Origin: Rhodomyrtus psidioides
Taxonomy: Eukaryota; Streptophyta; Magnoliopsida; Myrtales; Myrtaceae
NCBI GenBank assembly: GCA_021437785.1
Contig: JAILYB010000101.1
Location: forward strand, 1,736,001-1,800,000
Direction: 5' to 3'
Length of the DNA: 64,000 bases
A program made the position numbers and the translations under genes. The notes under the pieces are model-generated. The model was not told where the DNA came from. It searched no databases and saw only the letters and a list, made by a program, of their open reading frames with translations. This document shows positions 31,929 through 42,978 of this stretch, one piece after another; within the stretch, counting starts at the first letter, position 1; each line of letters starts with the position of its first letter.

Positions 31929-33747
31929 GCTCGCTTCTCTTATGAGAAAATACCCTTTTGAACAGTTCAAACGACTCTTATTGGAAAAATTCATTTCATT
32001 TCATCAAAATTTATCCTTCAAAGGGATTTTATGATGCACCATACATGTGTAATTCATGTTCAGACAATCTCATGTTTTAAAACATGAATGTCAATGAAGT
32101 AAGAATTCTATGTCTTTTTAGATGTGAGAATCGAATTAATTCTGAAAGTTTTTAATCTCCAATGAATTGGGAAAAGGGATACTTACCTGCCCATCGAGGC
32201 TGGAGATCCTGGAGATATAAAAGGGATATGTCATTGTATATTCTAAAACTTTACAAAAATTGCAACGATACATCTTACCCTTGGTCATATGCTCCAACGA
32301 GTGTACAAGGGTTGTGAAAATCTGCACTTCACATAGTAACACAAGATTGTTGGGTGTTCTAAAGTTCTTTCGACTTCTTGGTTTTTGGAGAAAAATGAAA
32401 CTTACATGTCTGCCCTGATGGCGAGCTCCTGCCAAGGATAAATATTAAGCATTATTTTGGGTTTCCAAATTCAAAACAAATTGGGACGATACTACTTTAC
32501 TCTTGATTTGAATTCCATTCTGCATGCCAATGTGCGGATTGTAGAAGCCGGCCCTCAAGCTTGTGGCCATGATTTCTTCGTCTGGTTGGGCAACGAATCC
32601 ACCTCGAGGATTTACGTCGGAGGAGATTCATTCATCTTTTTGGGCGTGTTTCATGCACTGTTTTGTTATTTGAATGCATGGCTTCTTGGGTGCCTCATCT
32701 ATGTTCATCACCTGAGAGGAAAATGAGAGAACATTATCCCCGCATCTGATTGAAAATCATTTAGGAACGATACGTTCTTTTTACCAAATGGGTGGCTCCG
32801 CGGCCAAATGTGTTTTACATTGAAAGGATGGATTCCATTACGCTCTGCGGATGATAACTATTGCTTCGGGGACTTGCCCCACGGATCAAACGATGAATTT
32901 GATGTCTTCGGCTTCGACATGCTTTCCAGATGTAGGAATGGTTTGCCCCCATTTTCAGTGGAGATGGGTTTTGTCGAGTGGGCAAGATCAAAAACTCATC
33001 CTAGATTTGGCTTTAGTCGAAGGTTGAAATCCCGACCTTGGATAAGCGAATCATGATTCATCTCCTTCTGCTTCGGATTTGTCATTTGCGTGCTTCACAT
33101 TTTACAATACCAACTTCGCCGCTTGATGAAAATGGATCGATGATTTTCGAATTGCCCCAAGTTCTATAGTCATCTGCGTCGAATCTCTTTGAACTTCATC
33201 GGGTGATAGACAAACTGATAAAATGATTTTTCAATCCTGAGATCGAACTCCTGACGTTTCGTACCACTTCCAGTTCACTGACTACCAGGACAAAGCACTA
33301 TTGGCGTCCCTAACTGGTTCGTTTTTTGTTATAAAATTCTTGAAGCAGTTAGCGACCCCCATCGAGAATGAAACAAGCTCAATTTAGAGTTCATAACGAC
33401 TAAAGGTCCCTTAGAACGATACAGAGCTAACCGTCTTTGAGCTCGCTCGGGCTTTTGCTCGCATTTTCCTATGTGAAGCCTTTAAATGTTTTTCTTCGTG
33501 GCGTTCAATTGATTCGCCTCGACTCTAATCTAACAAGGGATTGTCGTACTCAAGCATGATGATGCTCGCAGGTAGTACTGATCGCTGCCCCAGATTAACT
33601 CTAGGCATTAAGGAAGATTATCTTGCATGGAAGACTTTATGACAGAAAGATTAATGATACATCCATTCACATGTGCCTAGTTCCCTTGAGGATTCTCGGT
33701 GATCAGCCAGCTACACCATGAATCAGACATATAATCGTCATTTTGGA
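31929..33747 (-). other. Modular repeat region and 3' flank of the HB gene (E)
   Basis: Reverse GTATCGTTCC-type modules occur near 32265 and 32770, a CCAAAT(G/T)GGTGGCTC block near 32785, and otherwise unassigned sequence. Short frames at 32457-32726 and 32808-33056 have no counterpart elsewhere and I do not call them genes. Confidence 0.4.
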
Positions 33748-35337
33748 TCATAACTTCATAAGTCCATCAGTTTTAAACTGATCGATCCAGATATGGAGCT
33801 CCTCATCAAGGAAATCTTTTGATTCTTCGAGCAACTGATATTCGGGTTGACCATCATCGCTTGGCGTTGAAGGATTCATGTTTCTGTTGTGAGCGATCTG
33901 ATTCTTCGAGCTAGAACCTTCGTCGTTGCTCGAGATTATAAGAGGATGATTGATCGGTTCACTATCAAAAGCACCTTCCATTTGGGAATGGGAGAAACAA
34001 AAATCCTCAAAGCATCCGCCCGCTTGATCTTCCGAAATCATATGCCCAAGCCGGGCAGATCTTTGAACACTAGGCGCAATATGTTGATCGGGGATAGGAA
34101 GAGCACTAGCGAAAAGTTGCTGCTCAAACCAAGGAGTTCGTACCTGCTGCACTTGTGGCATATACTCTTGAGGGGTGCTGAGATGATTCGGGGGAATATT
34201 CTGATTAGCGCCCAAGTAGTCGATGGTGCTGCTACCAGCTTGGTCGGTGCCTAGATTCGGCAGGGTATTTCTTACTTCAGGGGCATTGTAGTTATAGCCA
34301 TGCCTAGTGTTTAGGCACAAGTTGAGTTCTTTCAGGTTCAGTGCTGTGTGGCGCTGTCTTAGCGCCCTTCTGTAGCTCTTGAGGTGACTCGCGACTCCAT
34401 CTTTAGTGAGTCCTGGTATGTTCATGATCTCAAGTATGCGCGTTGGATATGCTGAGTTGATCCCTAGTTGCTGAACCGCACTAAGGAACTTGAGATGAAG
34501 CTCGGGGGACCAATTGACCCTCGTCTTCTTGCGACCCGGAACAGTGTTGACAACTTGGCTATTGCTCTCTGGCCTATTTCCAGTAGAATTTGATCGAGCC
34601 GGAAATTGTTGTGGAGGGAATTCATCAGCTTTGGATTGGTCGGTCGTGATAGTAAGCTCATCGTTAAGGAAACTCCAATCATGGTGACGCATATCACATC
34701 CTTTAGAAGGCATCGATATTGACTTCGTAGAATTGATTTGTTCATGCATATCTCCAACAAAATCCGATTGTATCGAAGATGGTTCGAGGGAGTGGGGTGG
34801 TGAATGAGCATTTTCAATCCTCATATAAGGCTTATCAAGGAACATTTCGCCGAGAGTGATAGGGCCACCGCAATTAAGGCAAGCGATAGTGCTGGGAGCT
34901 TTCTTATACCTCATGTTCTCCGCTCGAAGCTTTTCGTTTTCCTCCTTTAGAATCGCAAGTTCTTGACGTCTGTGTTGAGCCCTCAATTTGGCTCGCTTAT
35001 TTTGAAACCAAAACTTGACCCTCAAAGGTTTCATCCCTAGCTTCTGGCCCAATTCATTTCTTTGTTTCATGTTCGGGAGAGGGCATTCACTAAAGAAAGC
35101 TTCAAGCTCTTGGATTTCATTCTGAGTGTGGCACTGGCGACGTTTCCTTTTCCGAGATTGACCATCGATGCTGCTGTTGTCGTCGCTGCTGAGATCCTGA
35201 ACTTCGTTGCCGAAAGGGTTGGGTTCTGTGGTTCTGGTACCAGACGCCATCCTGGAATCTTCGAGATCTCTCAGTAGTTCATTTTCTGAGATTTTTGGAT
35301 CAGTCGCCTCTAGCAACTGATGGTAACCCTCAAACAT
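33748..35337 (-). CDS. HB (E): chimeric homeodomain-ZLZ-GARP transcription factor, 529 aa
   Basis: This intact gene lies in the element's sense. N-terminal motif LLEATDPKISENELLRDLED (8-27) is shared with HB1 and HB2. The homeodomain (about 61-121) opens with SRKRKRRQ and has VKFWFQNKRAK. The zipper-loop-zipper follows (KEENEKLRAEN), with CLNCGGP (153-159), LGE and MRIENAH, nearly the class IV HD-ZIP signature CxxCGGP...LRIENARL. The GARP domain (269-329) reads VNWSPELHLKFLSAV...IMNIPGLTKDGVASHLKSYRR and is very close to type-B ARR proteins, including the SHLxxYR box. The C-terminus has FLDEELHIWIDQF, an acidic-hydrophobic motif that could activate transcription. No START or receiver domain. 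The ATG follows CCAAC and is the first in frame. Nuclear DNA binding is inferred from the domains. Confidence 0.9.
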   Translation of the reverse strand: MFEGYHQLLEATDPKISENELLRDLEDSRMASGTRTTEPNPFGNEVQDLSSDDNSSIDGQSRKRKRRQCHTQNEIQELEAFFSECPLPNMKQRNELGQKLGMKPLRVKFWFQNKRAKLRAQHRRQELAILKEENEKLRAENMRYKKAPSTIACLNCGGPITLGEMFLDKPYMRIENAHSPPHSLEPSSIQSDFVGDMHEQINSTKSISMPSKGCDMRHHDWSFLNDELTITTDQSKADEFPPQQFPARSNSTGNRPESNSQVVNTVPGRKKTRVNWSPELHLKFLSAVQQLGINSAYPTRILEIMNIPGLTKDGVASHLKSYRRALRQRHTALNLKELNLCLNTRHGYNYNAPEVRNTLPNLGTDQAGSSTIDYLGANQNIPPNHLSTPQEYMPQVQQVRTPWFEQQLFASALPIPDQHIAPSVQRSARLGHMISEDQAGGCFEDFCFSHSQMEGAFDSEPINHPLIISSNDEGSSSKNQIAHNRNMNPSTPSDDGQPEYQLLEESKDFLDEELHIWIDQFKTDGLMKL

Positions 35338-35984
35338 GTTGGATCGAAAAATGTTCGATCAATTTTTGCTCACTCAGGGTTCTCTACTCTCTCATGTATG
35401 CTCACTCTCTCTAAATTTTCTTTTGAGTGGTTCTGTATGCCCATGAAACGTTCTTTAAACATGGATGAAGATCGTCAGGCAAGCGTTGCTCCCAAGATTT
35501 CGTATTTCCCGCTTTGTCGTCTTCTTTCTTCTTTTCAACGTGGAGGGACACCAAATCGATTTCCTTTTCTCGATATCCATGTCTGTCTCCCACTTATTTT
35601 CAAAAAGGTGGAACTACGCTCGCCTCCTGCTCAGTTTTTTAATATGATGGGACCGCCAAATCCTTTCGCAACTTTTTTCGATAGTTGCGCTTAACTCCCG
35701 CTCAATTTTAATATGGTGACACCGACATATCTTTTTACAACTTTTTTAGGTTTATCAAGCCTGAAATCGCGGACTGGGACAGACCTGATGGTTCACCGAA
35801 AGAGCCACCACTGCTTTACCCAATTAACTTGGCTCCACGAGCATTATTGCTGTGCCTTTCTTCATTCTCGAGTTGCTATAAAAGGAGGAGTTAATGCAGA
35901 GAAGATTAACACTCTTACATAATTGCCTTTTCTTATTTTAATCACTCTACCACACTCATCTTCTTCTCCCTCACTCCAACGAAA
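35338..35984. promoter_or_regulatory. Divergent promoter region between HB and the antisense gene (E)
   Basis: 647 bp separate the two ATGs. Towards the antisense gene, CTCGAGTTGCTATAAAAG puts TATAAAAG at 35877-35884, 101 bp before the ATG. Towards HB no clear TATA is seen; an AAAATTTAGAGAG stretch aligns with AAAACTTTATAGGGAG in A and D, about 70-90 bp before the HB start. Confidence 0.6.
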
Positions 35985-36716
35985 ATGACATCCTCTCCTA
36001 TTCACGCTTTCTCGGCCGAAATTTTGGCCCAGTGGGAAAAACTCTATAACCTCCTCGGTCGAGGCTATGCTCATATAGCCGATCACCCAGAAACTGAAGA
36101 TGAAATCCGCATTTTGCTCGTGGAAATAGACACCACCTCCATCGAGGGCACTAATTTAGAGAGGGAATATAGAATCTTCCCAACCCTCTTTATAAACTTT
36201 TTAGAGACTTACCGTGTCGCTCATCGAAAAGCTACCGTGGCTCACGTTTTGCGAGCTCGCTATGAGGATCGGTCCAACTGCTTGGTGTTGGCCAACCTTG
36301 TGGCCGATAGTCACAGAAAGGCTGTTGAGTTCGCCAACAAGCGAGTCTCGATGTTGCTTCGCGAGAGGGGAAATTTGGTGGAGCGCTTGGCCTTATCCCT
36401 GACCACCTATGAGCACGACCGTCGTAATGTCGTGTTGAAGTTTCAATGTGAGTGGCAGGAAGAAAGGCTTGACAGCATTACCGCGGATATAGCCCATGGG
36501 AGAGGACTAGTTCGGGACCTGGAAATAGCCGCCGAAGATCACGGGACCAAGGTTGCCGAGCTTAAAGGGGAATGTAAACGCCTTCTTCTTAAGCTTGCAG
36601 ATCTCGAGTCTCGAGGTGGTGAGTATAAGCAAAGCATCAATAATATGGAGGGCCAACTTGGTTCCTTTGTGATGCTAATTAGGGCTCATTGCGGTTTTAT
36701 GTTTCCACCCCGATGA
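35985..36716 (+). CDS. Antisense retrotransposon ORF, helical protein of 243 aa (E)
   Basis: Open frame MTSSPIHAFSAEIL to FMFPPR, antisense to element E. It aligns end to end with the 245-aa proteins of A and D. Conserved blocks are QWEKLYNLLGRGYAHI, EYRIFPTLF, RARYEDRS, KAVEFAN, LSLTTYEHDRRNV, WQEERLD, GLVRDLE, KGECKRLLLKL and SINNMEGQLGSFV. By eye roughly 70% of residues match, with changes spread along the protein and no frame break, which argues for selection on the protein. Predicted mostly helical, possibly a coiled-coil partner; no known family recognised. Its promoter is the TATA box at 35877. Confidence 0.8.
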   Translation: MTSSPIHAFSAEILAQWEKLYNLLGRGYAHIADHPETEDEIRILLVEIDTTSIEGTNLEREYRIFPTLFINFLETYRVAHRKATVAHVLRARYEDRSNCLVLANLVADSHRKAVEFANKRVSMLLRERGNLVERLALSLTTYEHDRRNVVLKFQCEWQEERLDSITADIAHGRGLVRDLEIAAEDHGTKVAELKGECKRLLLKLADLESRGGEYKQSINNMEGQLGSFVMLIRAHCGFMFPPR

Positions 36717-37740
36717 TTTGTATGATCTGCTTTTAAGGTCCCTCGATTGAGCGAAATGAATGAAAGCTCTAATGTGTGTGTCTCAACTTCTGTATGGCTG
36801 ACTTTCTCAAACACCTGACCACTCTCAACCTAGGCAAGCTGCGCTTTGACATTGATGATTCGAGCGTGTACATCTTGATTTTTTAATCTTGCTTATGATC
36901 GGATAAAGGAACCTCCCACCGCGATTATCCACAAAAAGACTTCTCTTCTCTACTTGTTTTTAACCTGTTTCAAATGAAAAGGCAGAATCAGAAGAAAGAA
37001 TTTGAAAAATAAAGCATAAATCCTTTCAATTTTATGCTTACTTGTGATTAATAGGGATAAGAACTTTTACAAGGGTTTTGGCCTTGTGCAAAAGCTTTTA
37101 TCAATATTCCTCAAAGGAAAGCATATCATTGAAAGGAATGTAATTCACGATAATCGCATTTGATCAATTCCAAGAAAATCAATGGAATGTTCAAAAGTAC
37201 ACAATTACGATGTGTTTTAAATTCAATTGAAGATACGGTATCCAAATTAAAGCCGTTTGCTAAGAACGAGAGTAATTTGGATATCTATCTTTTCATTAAA
37301 TTTGAAAAACACGAATACTCTTGATCAATTATTGTGGATTACCAATGATGCAAAACATGCATGAACCAATTCAAGTTTATAGTTCCTTCTGGCGAAATTG
37401 GGATTGTATTGCCCTATACGGCTAAAAGGTTGTATAAGACTTCCAATTTCAATTTCATCCAAAGGAATTATAAAATTGATTTTGGAGTATTCGAGTGATT
37501 AGAAGAAATGCCACTATCACATTCCAATGACAAGTCAATAGAAATACAACAAATTTCAATCTGAATGTATATAAACACAAATAGATTCCTAATACAATCA
37601 ATATAAGGGATCAGATAGAGAGGATCTCAGCAAAATAAATCCTATACAAGAAGGCTAGAAATGAAAATTAAAACAAAGGAATGTGATCTTAATACTTAGA
37701 GATGCCCCAGTTTCGATCTTTGAGACGTGACTTCAGGATC
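36717..37740 (-). other. 3' flank of the antisense gene with inverted repeat (E)
   Basis: AT-rich. An imperfect inverted repeat runs from about 37138 to 37352, with GTAATTCACGATAATC on one side and ATTATTGTGGATTAC on the other, matching the structures in A and D. No gene is seen. Confidence 0.5.
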
Positions 37741-37742
37741 AC

Positions 37743-37850
37743 CTATTCCAAATCGTCATCTTCATTAGATGATACCTCAATGATGTCCATAGCAGGCTCT
37801 TCTTGTCCATTTGGCGCTCGTAATGGGATGACATCATCTTCATCTTTCAT
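37743..37850 (-). other. Short acidic frame with a SUMO-interaction-like end (E)
   Basis: The minus-strand frame ends DEDDVIPLRAPNGQEE, then MDIIEVSSNEDDDLE and a stop. IIEVSS followed by acids resembles a SUMO-interacting motif. A (about 8570-8690) and D (about 55110-55220) have the same block with stops or frameshifts. It may be a short exon of a leader-encoded peptide. The longer upstream frame has no support. Confidence 0.35.
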
Positions 37851-38579
37851 CAAGAACATTGGGAGGAAAACACACATATCTATCCTCAAAATGGCATTTA
37901 ATCCAATCACTGGAATTATGCAATGAATATAATGATTAAGAGCTGTAACAAGTTCGAGGGATAGAAAAGTCTTACCAACCAAACTTAAGAGAAAATCAAG
38001 CTTCTCTGTATTTTTAGCAGTGTTAGGTATACTAACCTTCCATAGACAAACGCATGAGACAAGTGAGGGAAAACTCCTAAAAATCAAAAGATAGGGCTTG
38101 GTACCTAAAGCCAAGGTTCTCACCTCGAATTCTGGGAAGAGCCGATTCCATTGCACAACTATCGTTGCATTGGGACTCAATCCATAGTTCGAAGTGAGCG
38201 GAATTGAAAAGTGGATTACCCCATGTTTTTCCTCACGGAGATTCCATTTTCAATTCCTTCTATTGTGTTCCTAAAGAGGGCGCCTGGGGTTTTAGGCGCA
38301 ATTGTGTGTATTCATTGTGTCGTGCTAAAGCAAAAGACATGCATTTTATTTAACAATCACCGCTTCAATATAAACATCCACACAATCATACATCCAAAAC
38401 TCCTGCCTGCATAAAACATAGTTAACAAGCACTTCACCCCTTATTTCTCCCGTCTACAAAAACATCTAACACATTCGTTAGCATATACACCTCACTTTCG
38501 AGAGCATCTGCATAAAATTAGGTTAGAAGAATCAATCAACTTTTTAATCGGCTCAAGTCCACTAAATGGTTAAGAACCA

Positions 38580-38598
38580 GTCCCCAGTGGAGTCGCCA
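38580..38598 (-). other. Primer-binding site, element E
   Basis: TGGCGACTCCACTGGGGAC on the minus strand, three bases from the LTR end. Confidence 0.85.
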
Positions 38599-38601
38599 GT
38601 C

Positions 38602-39770
38602 TGTCGCGACCCTCTTGAGGTTGTCGGGCTCTCGAGGGCTAATGGGCCGTCCTGTCTGGTCGGACGCGGGCCTCTCCCAAGGCCCATTACCCAAATCGCA
38701 ACGGAGGTATGCGTGATCGACTTTCAGTGTGGTCTAGTGACATGTGCTAAGTGTGCATGCCATGGAGTCGCCACCAATCATTTTTTTAGGGTATGATTGG
38801 ACCACCCAATCGAATAGTTGGGAGTTTATATTCAATTCTGCGAGAACCAGAGAAATGGTTTCGGGGACTTAGTTACACCAACTGTCAGAGTTGACGCCCT
38901 TTCGGTACCTAAGTTGACTGAATTTTCTAGCCTGAAATTCATGCGGATGAGTAAGGTATGAACCCTAAATCTAGAAATTCATGTAGATAAGAGTGATTAT
39001 CCTAGCAATCACAATCAATAATAAAATGCCCAACTCAAGGAATCTAGATATGCAAATAAATCACATGGCATTCCTAGTAAGGTCCTATTTATCAATCACA
39101 GCTCAAGAATGATTTAGCTGTCCTAGCCATTCTACACACGATCTAACCTAAGAAAAGCATTAGGAAGCATCGAAGGAGTTCGAGAGTACTCACATGGGGT
39201 TCGCCGTGCCCTGGTTTGGTCTTGGACAAGCTATCGAGCTCATGCCGACCCGATTATATTTGGGGATCCACTCGGCGTTTTACACCATGAAATCATGTGA
39301 AACAAAAACGAAAATATTCAGCAAGGGGCATTTATTGTAGATGGTGGTCGATCTAATTGGACGTCAAGACTAAAAAAGATGTAGAAATTTACAAATTAAA
39401 ATACTCGAATGACATTTTTTTGCCAAATTCAACTCTATGCGTCGTGAAGAAACACATGCAATTGAACTTAAATTTTGACTATTTATGAGTTCAAAATGTA
39501 AAAGAAATTAAAATAAAAATATTGACTATTTTTCTATATTTTTACGACATCGAACGCTATTTTTCTTCATTTTTCATGTATTTTTCTATTTTTGGAAAAT
39601 ATTAAAAAATATTAAAAAATATGAAAAAAATTTTTTTTATCAAAAATGGTTCCTTTAGCTTGGTCAAGGCTACCAAAGATGATTTTTTAATTTTTTTAAT
39701 TTTTTATAGATTTTTTATGAATTTTTTAAAAATAAACTATGAAAGACTGATCAAAAATCAGGTGTCAACA
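38602..39770 (-). repeat. Element E 5' LTR
   Basis: 1169 bp, nearly identical to 28223-29392, with a few base changes and homopolymer length differences. It shares only its two ends with the LTRs of A-D. Confidence 0.95.
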
Positions 39771-40245
39771 AACCCTCGTCATGAGATCCCTTTTCAAAAT
39801 TTAGGCAGTCTCATCGGACGTGGAGAACCCTCGTCATGAGACCTCTTTTCAAAATTTAGGCAGTCTCATCGAACGTGGAGAACCCTCGTCATGAGACCCC
39901 TTTTCAAAAATTTAGGCAGTCTCATTGGACGTGGAGAACCCTCGTCATGAGATCCCTTTTCAAAATTTAGGCAGTCTCATCGGACGTGGAGAACCCTCGT
40001 CATGAGATCCCTTTTCAAAATTTAGGCAGTCTCATCGGACGTGGAAAACCCTCGTCATGAGACCCCCTTTTTCAAAATTTAGGCAGTCTCATCGGACGTG
40101 GAGAACCCTCGTCATGAGACCCCTTTTCAAAATTTAGGCAGTCTCATCGGACGTGGTGAACCCTCGTCATGAGACCCCTTTTCAAAAATTTAGGCAGTCT
40201 CATCGGACGTGGAGAACCCTCGTCATGAGACCCATTTTCAAAGAA
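39771..40245 (+). repeat. 55-bp array (B), right part
   Basis: About nine units with TCTCATCGGACGTGGAG and CGTCATGAGA cores, continuing the array split by E. Confidence 0.9.
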
Positions 40246-40251
40246 AATTCA

Positions 40252-40715
40252 AGGTAGATACCGCCTGAAGGGTCAAATTGAATGGTAGAAACCGCCTGAA
40301 GGGTCAACCAATGGTAGAAACCGCCTGAAGGGTCAACTAAAGGTAGATACCGCCTGAAGGATCAAATTGAATGGTAGAAACCGCCTGAAGGGTCAACCAA
40401 TGGTAGAAACCGCCTGAAGGGTCAACTAAAGGTAGATACCGCCTGAAGGGTCAACTCATGGTAGAAACCGCCTGAAGGGTCAACTCAAGGTAGATACCGC
40501 CTAAAGGGTCAAACCAAGGTAGAAACCGCCTGAAGGGTCAACTCAAGGTAGATACCGCCTGAAGGGTCAACTCAAGGTAGATACCGCCTGAAGGGTCAAT
40601 CAAGGGTAGATACCGCCTGAAGGGTCAAAACCAAGGTAGAAACCGCCTGAAGGATCAACTCATGGTAGAAACCGCCATAAGGGTCAACACGAGGTAGATA
40701 CCGCCTTAAAGATCA
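40252..40715 (+). repeat. 30-bp tandem array (B), about 16 units
   Basis: GGTAGA(A/T)ACCGCCTGAAGG units with variable joints; the last units read CGCCATAAGG and CGCCTTAAAG. Confidence 0.9.
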
Positions 40716-41129
40716 ACACGAAGGTCCGATCCACCATACGGATTAAAATCTCTGGCAAATCCCAAAGCATGGGGATGCGCCTTCCTAGGGTTCCTGCCAG
40801 TTAGGAATCCAATAATGGTATGACCTACCATACAGGTCAGAGCTTAATTTCCCTAGGATATTCTCAATGACGAGTCCTAGGCATCTTCTTGAAAGTTATC
40901 GCAACCGGCAGCATCCGATAGGTGAGCTTCAGGTAGGCCTCTCTCACTCCGGCCCATGTGCAAATTGTTAGAGTAAACCGGGGATTAATTTGAGCTTTTA
41001 GCAAGAGCCTTAAGGATCCGATGTCATCGCATTTCTTCTCTCATTTTCCCAGTTGAGTCGGTTACGAATCAGGTGCCACCTTATCATTGAGAGAAACCTC
41101 TAACGAGATTCCTCTCAAAGAGGGGCAGC
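40716..41129 (+). other. 3' hairpins and polypurine tract (B)
   Basis: GATCC-accatac-GGAT(T) near 40727 (one stem base lost) and GACCT-accatac-AGGTC near 40823. The purine tract AAAGAGGGGCAGC is at 41117-41129. Confidence 0.75.
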
Positions 41130-41901
41130 TGTTGACACCTGATTTTTGACCATTTATTATTATGATTTTTATTCTTTAAAATTAATTAAAAATATCAAAA
41201 AAGGTCATAAAATCACAAAATCAACTTTGGAAGCCTTGGCCTAGCCTCGGGGACCAATTTTGAACAAAAAATATTTTTTGGTATTTTATAATAATTTTCG
41301 AATTTATTTAATTATAAAAATACCCAAAAAATCAGAAAAATACCATTCATGGTCAGAAAAATACACAAAAATATTCAATAATTTTCTTGTAATTTCCTAC
41401 TCAAGTGTGTTACTTTAAATCTTGAAAATTCGGTTCGTGTCAATGCTCCTTCACGAACATAAACCCGAACCGAGCAAAAAAATGCCAATCGAGTCTTTTA
41501 ATTGGTAGATTCTATAATCTTGACGTCGACCACCGTATGCAATAAACGCCCATTGTTTCTCTTCTTCGTGAGGGGACTAGAATAATTTAAAAAAATGAAA
41601 AGAGGAGGGAGTGGAAGACAGAATCCATGGAGCAAAGGTAGAGGAGCGGCGCCTCAACCCAAAAACAAGAGTATAATATAAAAAAAAAAAAAAAAGGGGA
41701 AGAGTAGAGGACAGCAGGAATCTGTCCTCCACCATGCAATAGAAAAGAAGGATTAAACAAAAAAGAAGAGGGGAGGACTCGAAGCATCTTCGACGAAGGC
41801 AGCAGGACAAAATTAAAGGACCGCTTGCTCCCATTTCCATCCAGCGAAAAGAAGCTGGAGAAAGACCTGGCCAATTGGACTAAAAGAAGCAAGAAGCCCT
41901 T
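41130..41901 (+). repeat. Element B 3' LTR, first 772 bp
   Basis: Matches 19870-20641 with about eight differences and stops where element C begins. CCCTT (41897-41901) is the candidate target duplication. Confidence 0.9.
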
Positions 41902-42546
41902 TGTTGACACCTGATTTTTTTTACCATTTATTATTATGATTTTTATTCTTTAAAATTAATTAAAAATATCAAAAAAGGTCATAAAATCACAAAATCAACT
42001 TTGGAAGCCTTGGTTTAACCTTAGGAACCAATTTTGAACAAAAAATATTTTTCGGTATTTTTAATATTTTTCGAGTTTATTTAATTATAAAAATACCCAA
42101 AAAATCAGAAAAATACCATTCGTGGTCAGAAAAATACCCAAAAATATTCGATAATTTTGTTTTAATTTCCTCTTCAAGTGTGTCACTTTAAATCTCAAAA
42201 ATTCGGCTCGGGTCAATATGTTCCTTCACAAACATAAACCCGAACCGAGCCTAAAAAAAATCATTTTCGAGTCTTTTAGTTTTCAATTCTCACTTTTTAT
42301 AAGCTATGACATTGGATTCTAAAGTCTTAAAGTGCAATTATGTCAATTTACCCTCCAATTTAATCAATTTTTACCAAAAGGGCTTAATTGCACATTTTTC
42401 TTTCAATTAGTCCCCGGTTTCACGGATGTATACGTATACTCTATGTATTTATACGTCATATGTATTTATACGTTATGCATATTTGTACTATTTGGTAACC
42501 TCTTTAACTCTTGTAATAATAATAATGGTTATTATTTTTAACACCT

Positions 42547-42960
42547 TTGTTAGTGCCTTTTTTTAGCATTTTTGTATTGTGAGTGTTATTGCTAGTGCTA
42601 TTTTTAAATAGCATTTTTTGTATTATAAATTGTGAGTGCTATTGTTAGTGCTATTTTTAAATGACATTTATTTATCATAAATTGTGAGTGCTATTGTTAG
42701 TGCTATTTTTAAATGGCATTTATTTATCATAAATTGTGAGTGCTATTATTAGATAGAATTTATAATTGTTAGTACTATTTTTAAATAGTATTTTTGTATT
42801 ATAAATTATGAATGCTATTGTTAGTGCTATTTTTAAATAGCATTTTTGTATTATAAATTGTGAGTGCTATTGTTAGTGCTATTTTTAAATGTCATTTATT
42901 TGTGAGTGTTATTTTTAGATAGAATTTATAATTGTTAGTGCTATTTTTAAATACAATTTA
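42547..42960 (+). repeat. AT-rich tandem repeats inside LTR C
   Basis: Degenerate units of about 50-60 bp contain GTGAGTGCTATTGTTAGTGC and TATTTTTAAATAGCATTT. Element D carries the same array with additional units. Confidence 0.8.
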
Positions 42961-42978
42961 TTGGAAGGTATTTTTGGC

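Larger units (their letters stand above)
28223..39770 (-). mobile_element. Element E: complete non-autonomous LTR retrotransposon with transcription-factor gene
   Basis: 11,548 bp on the minus strand: 5' LTR 38602-39770, PBS 38580-38598, internal region, purine tract 29393-29405, 3' LTR 28223-29392. A 5-bp target duplication AACCC flanks it (28218-28222 and 39771-39775), inside element B's 55-bp array. The LTRs differ at only a few positions, so it is young. Gene content: one HB gene in the element's sense and the antisense gene diverging from it. No polymerase genes. Confidence 0.95.
19870..41901 (+). mobile_element. Element B: LTR retrotransposon without the cassette, carrying nested element E
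   Basis: 5' LTR 19870-23750, PBS 23753-23771, internal 23751-28222 and 39776-41129 (E lies between), purine tract 41117-41129, partial 3' LTR 41130-41901. Preceded by ATGGG, the candidate target duplication. The element lacks the HB/antisense cassette: sequence like A's up to the GTATACAT region (about 24530) passes within about 70 bp to the part that follows the cassette in A. No polymerase genes. The 3' LTR is cut by C after GAAGCCCTT. Confidence 0.85.

Noticed and set aside
33748..35337. Possibility that HB (E) is a plain class IV HD-ZIP host gene
   Set aside because: There is no START domain; a GARP domain follows instead, the gene is uninterrupted by introns, and it lies between paired LTRs with a target duplication.
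38566..38796. 76-codon frame, repeated at 63746-63976
   Set aside because: It spans the PBS and U5 of the E/F LTR; conservation follows from the LTR.
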